Of a stretch of DNA of 63,053 bases, positions 38,355 to 47,639 are shown one piece after another. Position 1 is the first letter of the stretch. Every line of letters begins with the position of its first letter. The translations under genes and the position numbers were made by a program. The notes under the pieces were generated by a model. The model saw only the letters and a list, made by a program, of their open reading frames with translations. It was not told where the DNA came from and did not search any database. The DNA comes from Alphaproteobacteria bacterium (lineage in GTDB: Bacteria; Pseudomonadota; Alphaproteobacteria; Micropepsales; Micropepsaceae). Location: positions 1 to 63,053 of the forward strand of contig JADZAI010000049.1 in assembly GCA_020852655.1 (NCBI GenBank). The letters are read 5' to 3'.

Positions 38355-40262
38355 GTGACGAAGGCGCGCTATGGCGAATGGGCCTCGCCGATCACCGCGC
38401 GGGCGGCCTTGGGAGTCGCGCGCGCCATCGCAGATGTCGAGATCGACAACGGCGTCATCTGGCTGAGCGAGCTGCGCCCCGACGAAGGCGGACGCAGCCA
38501 GATCGTCCGCATCCGGCCCGACGGTGTGGCCGAGGATGTGCTGCCCGAGGGAATGAGTGCGCGCACGCGCGTGCATGAATATGGCGGCGGCGCGATCCTG
38601 CCCGATATGGGCGCGGTCTATTTCGTCAACGACCGCGACCAGCGCATCTGGCGCGACGTCGCCGGCGGGACGCCGCGTCCGGTCACGCCGGAAGGCAAGG
38701 CGCGCTTCACCGACATGGCGGCGCGCGACGACATGCTGATCGCCGTGCGCGAGGATCATTCAGAGCCGGGCGAGCCGGTGAACGACCTCGCCCGCGTCGA
38801 CCTCAAGACCGGCGCGGTGACGACACTGTGGCGCGGCAGCGATTTCGTCGCGCATCCGCGCGTGTCGCCGGGCGGGCTGAGCCTCGCCTGGGTCGCGTGG
38901 GATCATCCGAACATGCCGTGGGACGCAACGACACTGCATGTCGGGCGATTCGGGCCGGACGGCGATCTCGCGCATGTCTATCAGGTGGCGAGCGCGAAGG
39001 ACGGCTACAGCGTCATCCAGCCAGCCTGGGCGGACGACGGCACGCTCTATTACCTCAGCGACGAGCCAGGCGACTGGTCGCTCTATCGCTGGCGCAATGG
39101 GGCGACGGAACTGGTCGCGCATCTCGACGGCGAGATCGGCAGCCCGGCCTGGCAGTTCCGCCAGAGCGATTTTGCGCTGATCAACGGCCGGCAGGCGATC
39201 GCCACGCTGACCAGGCATGGCTGCGACTCGCTGGTGTCGATCGATCTCGTCACCGGGACGGCGCGGCCGATCGCGACGCCGTTCACCGCGATACGCGAAA
39301 TCTCCGCCGACGGCGCGACGGTGGTGGTGCATGCCGCGTCGCCCGAATCCGGCGCGGCGCTCTATCGCGTGACGGCGCGGGGCGTGGCGACCGAGATCTA
39401 CCGGCCGAAAGGTCCGGCGATCGCGGCATCCTTTGCAGCGCGGCCGCGGCCGTTGTCCTTCGCGACGAGCGGCGGCGCGACGGCGCATGCCTTCTATTAT
39501 CCGCCGCTGAACCCCGACTACACCGGCGAAGGGACGCCGCCGCTGATCGTGACGGCGCATGGCGGGCCGACGGGCGTCTCGAAGCCGCAGCTTGCGGTGT
39601 GGCGCACCTATTGGACCTCGCGCGGCTTTGCCGTGCTGGACGTCAACTATCGCGGCTCGACGGGCTTCGGCCGCGCCTATCGCAAGGCGCTGAACGGGCT
39701 CTGGGGCGATGTCGACATCGCCGATGTCGTCGCCGGCGCGCACTATTGCGCCGGCAACGGGCTCGCGGACGGCGCGCGCATGGCGGTCTATGGCGGGAGC
39801 GCGGGCGGCTATGTCGTGCTCGCCGCCCTCGCCTTCTACCCCGACGTCTTCAAGGCAGGCGTGAACCTCTTCGGCATCAGCGATCTCGAGGCGCTGGCCG
39901 CGGATACGCACAAGTTCGAGGCGCGCTACACCGATACGCTGATCGGCCCGCTGCCGGCGGCGAAGGACATCTATCGCGCGCGTTCGCCGCTGTTCGCCGC
40001 CGACCGCATCCGCGCTCCGCTGCTGACCTTGCAGGGGCTCGACGACAAGGCGGTGCCGCCGGCCCAGAGCTCGGCGATCTACGAGGCGGTGAAGGCGAAG
40101 GGCGTGCCGACCGCCTATCTGCCGTTCGAAGGCGAGGGCCACGGCTTCCGCAAGGCGGAAAACCAGATCCGCACGCTGACGGCGACGCATTATTTCCTGG
40201 CGAAGATGTTCGGCCTGACGCCGCCGGAGACGCTGGAGCCGATTGCGATCGACAATCTGTAG
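38355..40262 (+). CDS. S9 family (prolyl oligopeptidase-like) serine peptidase
   Basis: 635 residues from the GTG at 38355. An N-terminal beta-propeller (about 1-380) gates a C-terminal alpha/beta hydrolase domain with YRGSTGFGRAYRKALNGLWG, the nucleophile motif GGSAGG (Ser482), the acid in LQGLDDKAVPP and the His in GEGHGFRK. Full-length acylaminoacyl-peptidase/dipeptidyl-peptidase type. No signal peptide, so it is likely cytoplasmic, finishing the work of the exported M20 peptidase upstream. Confidence 0.92.
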   Translation: MTKARYGEWASPITARAALGVARAIADVEIDNGVIWLSELRPDEGGRSQIVRIRPDGVAEDVLPEGMSARTRVHEYGGGAILPDMGAVYFVNDRDQRIWRDVAGGTPRPVTPEGKARFTDMAARDDMLIAVREDHSEPGEPVNDLARVDLKTGAVTTLWRGSDFVAHPRVSPGGLSLAWVAWDHPNMPWDATTLHVGRFGPDGDLAHVYQVASAKDGYSVIQPAWADDGTLYYLSDEPGDWSLYRWRNGATELVAHLDGEIGSPAWQFRQSDFALINGRQAIATLTRHGCDSLVSIDLVTGTARPIATPFTAIREISADGATVVVHAASPESGAALYRVTARGVATEIYRPKGPAIAASFAARPRPLSFATSGGATAHAFYYPPLNPDYTGEGTPPLIVTAHGGPTGVSKPQLAVWRTYWTSRGFAVLDVNYRGSTGFGRAYRKALNGLWGDVDIADVVAGAHYCAGNGLADGARMAVYGGSAGGYVVLAALAFYPDVFKAGVNLFGISDLEALAADTHKFEARYTDTLIGPLPAAKDIYRARSPLFAADRIRAPLLTLQGLDDKAVPPAQSSAIYEAVKAKGVPTAYLPFEGEGHGFRKAENQIRTLTATHYFLAKMFGLTPPETLEPIAIDNL

Positions 40263-40308
40263 AGGCGGAGCTCTACGCCCGGCCCCTCCCTCCCCGGCTT
40301 CGCCGGTA

Positions 40309-40330
40309 CTCCCTCCGCACGCGGAGGGAG
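40309..40330. terminator. Hairpin in a CCTCCCTCC-rich intergenic element
   Basis: CTCCCTCCG, loop CACG, CGGAGGGAG: a 9-bp perfect stem, preceded by CCGGCTTCGCCGG, itself a small hairpin. It lies between two convergent genes (stops at 40262 and 40367), so it may act as a terminator. This sequence style is common as a dispersed intergenic repeat in alphaproteobacterial genomes. Confidence 0.55.
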
Positions 40331-40366
40331 AAAGACGCGGAGCGTTTTCAATGATAGGGCGCGGCC

Positions 40367-41218
40367 TTACGGCAGCCCGGCGCCCGCGACCTCGACGTCC
40401 GTCGCCAGGATGCGCGAGGTGCGGGTCCTGGCGCAGGTTTCGGGGTCGGTGCTTTCCGAGGTGAGGATGTAGAGCGTCTTGCGGTCGGGGCCGCCGAGCA
40501 TGCAGGCGATGGCCATCTGCTCGGTCTTGATCGCTTCGGCGACCGAGCCGCCTTCCTTCACGCGCAGGACTTCGTTGGTCATCGGCGAGGCCACCCAGAT
40601 CGCGCCTTCGGCATCCAGGCTGATGCCGTCGGGCACGGCGCCTTCCGGCAATTCGGCCCAGACGCGGCGATTGGAAAGCGCGCCGTCGGCCGCGATGTCG
40701 AAGGCGGTGAGACGGCGGGCGAAGCTTTCGGCCACGACAAGCGTCCTGCCGTCGGGCGTGATGACCATGCCGTTCGGAAACTGCATGTCGCCCGCTGCGG
40801 CATGCACCGCGCCGTCGGCGTCGACGCGGGCGAGGGTCGCCGGCTTCGGATCCTCGGGCGGATGCAGCGAGAAGCCGAAATTGCCGACATAGGCGGTGCC
40901 GTTGGCGCTGACGACCATGTCGTTGGTGAGATGCTCGGCGACCTTCGACATGTCGCCGTGGAGCACGAAGCGCCCATCCTTTTCCTGGCGCAGCAGCCGC
41001 TTGTCGTTCATCGAGACGACGAGGAGGCGGCCGTCGGGCAGCCAGCCGAGGCCCGAGACCGGCGCGTCGAAGCCGGCGACGGTGCGGCGCTGGCCATTCG
41101 GCTTCAGCGCGACGATCTCGTGCGCGTGCATGTCGGAGAAATAGAGTTCGCCGTCGTGCCAGCGCGGGCCCTCGCCGAAGGCGATGCCGTCGAGAACGGT
41201 CTTCAGGGTACGGGTCAT
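40367..41218 (-). CDS. SMP-30/gluconolactonase family protein
   Basis: 283 residues forming a six-bladed beta-propeller lactonase: metal ligand Glu in GIAFGEGPRWH, Asn/Asp positions in FPNGMVITPDG and AVPDGISLDAEGAIW, and a Cys-bearing strand near the end. Family members hydrolyse gluconolactone, other sugar lactones or phosphotriesters. The ATG overlaps the stop of the upstream acyl-CoA synthetase fusion by 4 bases, so they are co-translated. Confidence 0.9.
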   Translation of the reverse strand: MTRTLKTVLDGIAFGEGPRWHDGELYFSDMHAHEIVALKPNGQRRTVAGFDAPVSGLGWLPDGRLLVVSMNDKRLLRQEKDGRFVLHGDMSKVAEHLTNDMVVSANGTAYVGNFGFSLHPPEDPKPATLARVDADGAVHAAAGDMQFPNGMVITPDGRTLVVAESFARRLTAFDIAADGALSNRRVWAELPEGAVPDGISLDAEGAIWVASPMTNEVLRVKEGGSVAEAIKTEQMAIACMLGGPDRKTLYILTSESTDPETCARTRTSRILATDVEVAGAGLP

Positions 41219-43665
41219 GTGCTTCCTCCTGGTGTTGTGAGATCGAGATCGGCGCGCACGACGGTGGCGTCATGCGGATCGGTGTGAAGGCGGAAACCGA
41301 GCGAGCGGGCGAGTTTCAGCATGCCGCGGTTCTCGGCGAGGATGATGCCGAAGATGGTGCGGAGGCGCTGGCTGCGCGCATAGGCGATGATGCGCTCCAT
41401 CATCAGCCGGCCGATACCCCTGCCCTGGAGGTCGCTGCGCACGGTGACGGCGAACTCGGCGCTCTCGCCGCGCGTCTCGCGATGCAGGCGCACGACGGCA
41501 AGAAGGGATTCGCTGTCCTGCGGCAACAGCGCAAAGGCCATCTCGCGGTCGTAGTCGATCTGCGTGAGGCGCGCGGCCATCTCGTGGCTGAGGCGCTTCA
41601 TCGGCTGGAAGAAGCGCAGCCGCAGATCTTCCTGCGACAGGCGGTTGCCGAATTCGGCGAGCGCCGGCTCGTCCTCCGCACGCAGCGGGCGCAGGCGGTA
41701 GGTCGAGCCGTCCGCCCCGCCGACGGTGCCGGCAAGGTGATGCGGATACGGGCGGATGGCGAAGCGGGCCTCGGCATGGCTGGGGGCGGCGCCGATCGTA
41801 CCGGAAAGCGCTTCGGCCGGCGCGCAGGGGCGGCCTTCGCCGACCGTGATGCCGTCGACGCTGAGGCTGCGGAGGGTCGGGACCGCCGCGATGAGGTCGC
41901 TGACGCGGACCAGCAGCGCCGCGAGGGCATAAGCGCCGCTCTCGTCCAGCATGCCGGCGGCGCGCGCCGCCTCCGCATAGGGCGAGGCGCCGATGAGTTC
42001 CTGTGCCGTCGCGCCGTTGAGCGGCGGCAGGGCCGCGGCGGGGGCGCCGGCTATGCGTCCGAACGGGCCGCCCGGGCCGAAATGGATCGCCGGGCCGAAG
42101 CTCGGGTCGTCCTCGACGTCGATGCGCCAGAGGAGCGAAGGCGCAGCGGCGTCGCTGCGGCCGAGCCAGAGCGCGCGGCGAATGGGTGCCGCCGTCGCCG
42201 CGTCGATCGTCGTCGCGCCTTTCACGAGCTGCGCGGCGATGCGTGCGGCGACATCGGCGGCGACGGCAGGATCGTGGCCCGCGACGAATTCCGGCGTTGC
42301 GCCGACCCGCTCGGCGGCGCGGCGGAGAGCGACGAGCGCCGCGAAGGCGCGGGCGGCGCTGGAGGGTCCGTCGAAGGAGGGGATGTGGAGACGCGCCAGT
42401 TCGGCGCGCGCGTCGGCCTCGGCATGGCCGCCGGTGAAGGCGGTCATCACGAACGGCCGGCGCCGGCCCGGCGTCATGCGGGCGGTCTCGACGGCCTTCG
42501 CGATGGCCCGCGCGACATCGCAGGCGCCGGCCGACCCGCTCGGCCCGAACAGCGCCAGCACGGCATCGACATGCCGGTCCCGCATGAGAATCTCTATGGC
42601 GCCGCCGAAGCGTTCCGGCGAGGCATCGGGCAGGATGTCGACCGGGTTGGTGCGGCGGCCGCCCGGCGGGAGAAGGGCCCTGAGGTCGTCCAGCGTCTGG
42701 TCGCTCAGGGCGGCAAGCTGGACCGCGCTGGCCTCGATCTCGAGCCGCGCAAGGCCGCCGAGGCTTTCGCCGTTGGCGACGATGGCCAGCCGGGAGCCGA
42801 GCGTCGGCGGCGCATCGGAAGGCAGGCGTACGGCGACCGCTTCGAGCGTCGCGAAGAGGTCCTCCAGCGTGCGCACATGCAGGGCACCGGCGCGGCGGAG
42901 GGCGGCGTCGAACACCGCCTCGCGGCGCGGCGGCAGCGGCACGGCAGCCGTGCGGATCGCGATGACCGGCTTGGTGCGCGCCGCCTGGCGGATGGCAGAA
43001 AGGAGCTTGCGCGGCTCGATGACACGGTCGACGAACAGCACCATCACGCGCGAGGCCTGGTCGGTCGCGAACCAGTCGATCAGGTCGCCGAAGTCGACGT
43101 CGCACATGTCGCCGGCCGCGGCGATGCCGGAAAAGCCGAGATGATGCTGGGCCGCCCATTGCGCGACCGCGCCCGTCGCCATCGTCGCCTGGCCGATGAA
43201 GGCGATGTTGCCGAGCGGCGAATGCAGCGTCGACATGGAGGCCCGGAGCGTCGCCGAATACACCCCCAGCGCATTGGGCCCGAGGACGCGCATGCCGCTG
43301 CTGTCGGCGATCGCCTGAAGGCGGTTGCGGATGTCGGCCGCCCGCTGGCTGCCGCGTTTGGCGTCGGTGATGATGAGGCAGGCGCGCGCCCCCTTTGCGG
43401 CGAAGGCCTCGGCGGTCTCGACCATCGCGCCGGGCGGCGTGACGATCACCGCAAGATCGGGCGCCTCCGGCAACTCGGCGACGGAAGCGATGACGGCGAG
43501 GCCGGCGATCGCAGGGCGGCGCGGGTTGATGCCGTAGAGGCGGCCCTTGAAGCTCTCGATGAGATTGCGCGTGGCGGCAGCGCCGACGGAGCCGGGCCGG
43601 TCCGTCGCGCCGGCAATGGCGACCGACGCCGGCGCGAAGACCGCATCCAGGTTCCGCGTGCTCAT
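41215..43665 (-). CDS. ADP-forming acyl-CoA synthetase / GNAT acetyltransferase fusion (Pat-like)
   Basis: 816 residues. The first ~640 residues look like the ADP-forming acetyl-CoA synthetase alpha part (CoA-binding start FAPASVAIAGATDRPGSVGA, succinyl-CoA-ligase-like GPNALGVYS) followed by a degenerate beta-like region; the last ~150 are a GNAT domain (RLRPLRAEDEPALAEFGNRL, RSDLQGRGIGRLMMERII with the acetyl-CoA loop). The same architecture is found in Pat, the protein lysine acetyltransferase that silences acyl-CoA synthetases. The ATP-grasp part appears shorter than in Pat, so ligase activity is doubtful. Coupled to SMP-30 by ATGA. Confidence 0.85.
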   Translation of the reverse strand: MSTRNLDAVFAPASVAIAGATDRPGSVGAAATRNLIESFKGRLYGINPRRPAIAGLAVIASVAELPEAPDLAVIVTPPGAMVETAEAFAAKGARACLIITDAKRGSQRAADIRNRLQAIADSSGMRVLGPNALGVYSATLRASMSTLHSPLGNIAFIGQATMATGAVAQWAAQHHLGFSGIAAAGDMCDVDFGDLIDWFATDQASRVMVLFVDRVIEPRKLLSAIRQAARTKPVIAIRTAAVPLPPRREAVFDAALRRAGALHVRTLEDLFATLEAVAVRLPSDAPPTLGSRLAIVANGESLGGLARLEIEASAVQLAALSDQTLDDLRALLPPGGRRTNPVDILPDASPERFGGAIEILMRDRHVDAVLALFGPSGSAGACDVARAIAKAVETARMTPGRRRPFVMTAFTGGHAEADARAELARLHIPSFDGPSSAARAFAALVALRRAAERVGATPEFVAGHDPAVAADVAARIAAQLVKGATTIDAATAAPIRRALWLGRSDAAAPSLLWRIDVEDDPSFGPAIHFGPGGPFGRIAGAPAAALPPLNGATAQELIGASPYAEAARAAGMLDESGAYALAALLVRVSDLIAAVPTLRSLSVDGITVGEGRPCAPAEALSGTIGAAPSHAEARFAIRPYPHHLAGTVGGADGSTYRLRPLRAEDEPALAEFGNRLSQEDLRLRFFQPMKRLSHEMAARLTQIDYDREMAFALLPQDSESLLAVVRLHRETRGESAEFAVTVRSDLQGRGIGRLMMERIIAYARSQRLRTIFGIILAENRGMLKLARSLGFRLHTDPHDATVVRADLDLTTPGGST

Positions 43666-43763
43666 GGCCGATCAAAGCACGCCGGGCGAAGCGGCAAAAC
43701 CCCGCGCTGGACCGCACGGCCGTTCTGCTGCTTAGATTGCGTTACAAAAATTGGAGGACTGAC

Positions 43764-44564
43764 ATGACGGCCCATCACATCAAATACAGCGTCGACGGCG
43801 ACGGTATCGCGACGCTGAAGATCGATCGCGCCGAGAAGCGCAATGCCATCACCTGGGCGATGCTCCAGGCGTTCAACGGCTACATCGCCGACGCGAGCGA
43901 CGACGACAAGGTGCGGGTGCTGATCGTCACGGGCGCCGACGGGGCCTTCTGCGCCGGCACGGACCTCGCCGATCTCCAGAACACGCCGACCGAGGAGCGC
44001 AGCACGCGCGGCGGCGCGCGCACCGGGAACGAGGCCGCACGGCGCTACTGGAACCTGCTGCAATGCCCCAAGCCGGTGATCGGCGCGATCGACGGCACCG
44101 CGATGGGCATGGGCGCCGAGTGGACCAGCATGTGCGACGTGCGCATCGTCTCGACGCGCTCGCGCTTCGCGTGGAATTTCGCCCATCGCGGGCTGGTGCC
44201 CGACACGGGCGCCGGCTCGTGGCTGCTGCCGCGCCTGATCGGTCCGTCGCAGACGCTGCGCCTGCTCTACAGCGGCGACTTCCTGTCGGCCGAGGACGCC
44301 TATCGCATCGGCTACGCGAACGAGATGGTGGCGCCGGAGAAGACGCTGGAGGCGGCGATGGCCGAGGCGCAGAAATATCTCAAATCCTCGCCCTTCTCGA
44401 TCCGCCACATCAAGGAGCTGGTGTGGAAGGGCCTGGAGCGCGATGTCGAAGGCCACATGGGCGAGCACCTGAAGGCGATGGCGCTCTGCTTCGCCTCCGA
44501 GGACCACAAGGAAGGCGTGGCATCGTTCCTGGAACGCCGGCCGGCGAAATTCGTCGGGCGGTAG
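43764..44564 (+). CDS. Enoyl-CoA hydratase/isomerase family protein
   Basis: 266 residues, crotonase fold: oxyanion-hole segments ADGAFCAGTDLADL and IDGTAMGMGAEWTSMCDVRI, with FAHRGLVPDTGAGSWLLPRL. The second catalytic Glu of hydratases seems to be replaced by Asp in the PDTGAGS motif (crotonases often have P-E/D). A GGAGG ribosome site precedes the ATG. It is divergent from the acyl-CoA synthetase fusion, which may indicate a shared fatty-acid or branched-chain catabolic theme. Confidence 0.9.
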   Translation: MTAHHIKYSVDGDGIATLKIDRAEKRNAITWAMLQAFNGYIADASDDDKVRVLIVTGADGAFCAGTDLADLQNTPTEERSTRGGARTGNEAARRYWNLLQCPKPVIGAIDGTAMGMGAEWTSMCDVRIVSTRSRFAWNFAHRGLVPDTGAGSWLLPRLIGPSQTLRLLYSGDFLSAEDAYRIGYANEMVAPEKTLEAAMAEAQKYLKSSPFSIRHIKELVWKGLERDVEGHMGEHLKAMALCFASEDHKEGVASFLERRPAKFVGR

Positions 44565-44625
44565 TTTTCCCAACATCCGGCCGTAGCGAAGCGCAGAGCC
44601 AACGCGCGTGAAGTCCGGCGCCCGC

Positions 44626-45300
44626 TCAATCCGTTATGCGGCCGTCGACGATGCGCACGTTGCGGCCGGCGCGGCGGGCAAAGTCCATGTCGTGGGTGAC
44701 GACGACGACGGTGCGACCTTCCTTCGCCAACCGTTCGAATATCTCGAACACGAGGGCACTGGCCCGCGAATCGAGATTGCCGGTGGGCTCGTCGGCCAGG
44801 AGAAGCGGCGGATCGTTGGCAAGCGCCCTGGCGATGGCGACCCGCTGACTCTGGCCGCCCGACAACTGGCGCGGAAAACGCCGTGCCTGATCGGCGAGCC
44901 CGAGGCTGGCAAGCAGCGCCGCAGCGCGCGCCATGGCGGCATCTCCGGTCACGCGGCCAAGGCGGCGAATGGGCATCGCGACGTTTTCCGCGGCCGTGAA
45001 TTCCGGCAGCAGGAAATAGGACTGGAACACGAAGCCGATTCGGGCCAGCCGCAAGGCGGCGCGCTGGGAATCCGAGAGGCCGGATGTCGGCTCGCCCTGA
45101 AGGAACACCTCGCCGCCGTCGGGGCGGTCGAGCAGGCCGAGAAGATAAAGCAGCGAGGACTTCCCGGACCCCGAAGGGCCGGTGATGGCGATGAAATCGC
45201 CCGGCGCAGCCTCCATCGTGGCGCTGTCCACCAGGGTCACCGGAACGTCGCCGCGAAGCCGGCGGGTGACGTCCACCGCGCGGAGGACGGCCTCGCTCAT
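44626..45300 (-). CDS. ABC transporter ATP-binding protein (MacB/LolD type)
   Basis: 224 residues: Walker A GPSGSGKSS, Q-loop FVFQSYFLLPEFTAAENV, signature LSGGQSQRVAIARAL, Walker B LLLADEPTGNLDS and H-loop VVTHD, all intact. Sequence is of the LolD/MacB group, which powers FtsX-like permeases. It is coupled by ATGA to the permease gene upstream and forms with it and the HlyD-like adaptor an export unit. Confidence 0.94.
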   Translation of the reverse strand: MSEAVLRAVDVTRRLRGDVPVTLVDSATMEAAPGDFIAITGPSGSGKSSLLYLLGLLDRPDGGEVFLQGEPTSGLSDSQRAALRLARIGFVFQSYFLLPEFTAAENVAMPIRRLGRVTGDAAMARAAALLASLGLADQARRFPRQLSGGQSQRVAIARALANDPPLLLADEPTGNLDSRASALVFEIFERLAKEGRTVVVVTHDMDFARRAGRNVRIVDGRITD

Positions 45301-46547
45301 ACCGCCCCGCGCAATATGGCGACCGGCTCGACGCGGGCGGCACGGCGGGCGGGCAGATAGGCCGCCGCGAGCGAGGCGACCAGCGCGAAGCCGCCTGCGA
45401 GCAGGAACTGGTCGAGACCCCAGTCGAGCGGGATCGAGATCGGCTCGTCGCCCATGCCGGGTACCGTGAGCTTCAGATCGCCGAGCAGATACATGAAGAA
45501 CATGCCCAGAGGGATGCCGAAAGCGACGCCGGCAAGGCCGAGCAGGAGTCCTTCGAGGACGAAGGCGAGCTCCAGGTCGCGGCCCAGAAAGCCCATGGCC
45601 TTGAGGATGGCGATGTCGCGCTGCTTCTCGCCGACCACGGTCGACAGAAGATTGTAGATTCCGAAGGCCGCGACGAGCAGGACGGCGCTGATGATGGTGT
45701 AGGAGGCGACGTTGCGGGTCGCCAACGTGGCCAGGAGATTCTCCGACATTTCCTGCCACGAGAGCGACTTGTAGCCGATCTGCGCCTCGATGCGTTCCGC
45801 GATCGTGCGGGCCTGCATCGGATCGTCGAGCTGCACGACGATCGAATTCGCGCGGCTCGGCCGGTTCATGAGCGCCTGCACGCGCTTGATCTGCACGAAG
45901 GTCTGCGACGTGTCGTAGTTCACCTGGCCGGTGCGAAACACGCCGACGATGCGGAAGGTCCGTACCTGCCCGTTCGTCGCGACCACATTCACCGCGTTTC
46001 CGAGATGCAGGGACAATGTCTTCGCCAGCTCCGCGCCGATCACGATGCCGTTCGGGTTTGCCGCCAGGGCATCCAGCGAACCCTGCTTCATGTCTTCGCC
46101 GACGATCGAAATCGCTTCGAACTCCTTCGGGGTGATGCCGTTGAGCGCGACGGCGAATTCCTTGCCCGCGAAGGTGATGAGCGCTTGCCCGACGAGGACC
46201 GCCGTCGCCTTAACGCCCGGCTGGCGGCGCACGAAGTCGAGCACCTGTGCATAGCCGCGGATGCCGCGCGTCTCGGTCACCGGCTTCACATGCCGGACCT
46301 CCACCGCGCCGGCCGGATGGGCCAGATCGGCCGGTTGCACCCGCGGCCTGCGAAATTCGTCTGAAATGGTGATGTGCGGCGCGCTGTCGACCAGGCGCCG
46401 GATGAACTCGCCCTCCGACCCTCGGGTGAGCGCCGAAATGGTGAGAAACATCGACACGCCGATCACCGTCCCGAGCAGCAGCGCGATCGTCTGGCGCGGG
46501 TGGGCGACGAGATGGCGGAAGGCTATGTCGACCGCGAGGCGGAACAT
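45297..46547 (-). CDS. FtsX-like ABC permease (MacB type)
   Basis: 416 residues: helix 1 (about 20-45), a large periplasmic domain (MacB_PCD, about 46-280) and three C-terminal helices in the FtsX domain (NVASYTIISAVLLVAAFGIY; EGLLLGLAGVAFGIPLGMFF; FLLAGGFALVASLAAAYLPA). The short linker GEKQRDIAILKAMGF is the coupling helix that contacts the ATPase. Such MacB-type mechanotransmission proteins move substrates in the periplasm rather than across the inner membrane. Confidence 0.93.
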   Translation of the reverse strand: MFRLAVDIAFRHLVAHPRQTIALLLGTVIGVSMFLTISALTRGSEGEFIRRLVDSAPHITISDEFRRPRVQPADLAHPAGAVEVRHVKPVTETRGIRGYAQVLDFVRRQPGVKATAVLVGQALITFAGKEFAVALNGITPKEFEAISIVGEDMKQGSLDALAANPNGIVIGAELAKTLSLHLGNAVNVVATNGQVRTFRIVGVFRTGQVNYDTSQTFVQIKRVQALMNRPSRANSIVVQLDDPMQARTIAERIEAQIGYKSLSWQEMSENLLATLATRNVASYTIISAVLLVAAFGIYNLLSTVVGEKQRDIAILKAMGFLGRDLELAFVLEGLLLGLAGVAFGIPLGMFFMYLLGDLKLTVPGMGDEPISIPLDWGLDQFLLAGGFALVASLAAAYLPARRAARVEPVAILRGAV

Positions 46548-46550
46548 GCG

Positions 46551-47552
46551 TCAGCCGGAGGGATCGGCGGCGACCGCCTCGCCGTCGGCAAAATCCGCCG
46601 ACGGTGCTGCCGCGATCCAGTCGCCATCGGCGACGCCGGACAGGATTTCGGTGCGGGCATTGCCACGGGCACCGATCTTGACCTGGCGCTTCGCGAGACG
46701 CCCGTCCACGACGAGCCAGAGCGTCTCGCCTTCGAGCGCGGCGGTCGGCACGAGCAGCGCGTTCGGTTCCTCCCGAAGCACGATATTGGTCTCGGTCGTC
46801 ATGCCGATCATGAGCCTCGTACCGGCCGGCACGGCGATGCGAACGCGGTAGGACCGCGCCGTCGCATCGCCTTTGGGCGTCACCGCGGAAACCGTTCCGT
46901 CGAGAACCTCCCCAGGGAACGCGTCGGCGCGAATGAGCACCTTCTGGCCGGGTCGGATACGCGCGATGTCCTCCTCGTCCACTTCGCTCGTGATGCGCAG
47001 CGGCGCGTCGCCGGCCATCCAGAAGACCGGATTGCCGGTGACGATAAGCTCCCCGACCTCGCCGTCGCGGCGTATGATCGTCCCTTCGGACGGCGCGCGC
47101 AGCGACAGAAAGCCAAGTTGTGCCTCGAGGCGGGCGACCTCGGCGGTCGCGGCCTCCCAGTTGCTCTTCGCCTGATCATAGGCCTGGCGGGAGACGCGGC
47201 CCTCCTTCACCAGCTCGGCGTTGCGCTCGAAGTTGCTGTGCGCGTTGGCCTCGACGGCGCGCGCAGCGTCGAGGGCGCGGCGAAGGTCGTCGTCCTCCAA
47301 CCGCGCCAGGAGCTGACCGGCCGACACATGATCCCCTTCGTCAGCCTCGAGCGCGACGAGGCGAGCGGTGCTGCGCGGCGCGATGGGCAGCATGAGCGAA
47401 GGCTCGACGGTGCCGGTCGCATAGGCCGCTTCGACGGCAGGCCCGCGTGTCGGCTGGACGACGGCGACATGCAAAGGCCGGGATGCGTCATAGGCCGCCC
47501 AGCCGGCAAAACCCAGCACGGGAGCGATCCATATCCACTTCCACAGCTTCAT
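46551..47552 (-). CDS. HlyD/MacA-like periplasmic adaptor
   Basis: 333 residues with an N-terminal membrane anchor (about 4-20) and the fusion-protein architecture: biotinyl-lipoyl half (PRSTARLVALEADEGDHVSA), a helical hairpin (about 95-150), second lipoyl half and beta-barrel (VFWMAGDAPLRITSEVDEED), and membrane-proximal domain. It links the MacB-like ATPase/permease to an outer membrane channel; no TolC gene is present here. Three bases separate its stop and the permease start. Confidence 0.92.
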   Translation of the reverse strand: MKLWKWIWIAPVLGFAGWAAYDASRPLHVAVVQPTRGPAVEAAYATGTVEPSLMLPIAPRSTARLVALEADEGDHVSAGQLLARLEDDDLRRALDAARAVEANAHSNFERNAELVKEGRVSRQAYDQAKSNWEAATAEVARLEAQLGFLSLRAPSEGTIIRRDGEVGELIVTGNPVFWMAGDAPLRITSEVDEEDIARIRPGQKVLIRADAFPGEVLDGTVSAVTPKGDATARSYRVRIAVPAGTRLMIGMTTETNIVLREEPNALLVPTAALEGETLWLVVDGRLAKRQVKIGARGNARTEILSGVADGDWIAAAPSADFADGEAVAADPSG

Positions 47553-47639
47553 CGTCGGCCGGGGCGCTATCGTCGCATGCCGCCGGTTCGCGGCGATCGT
47601 CCGGCGAGGTGCGGCATGGTGCGCCGGACCGCGCCTCGC

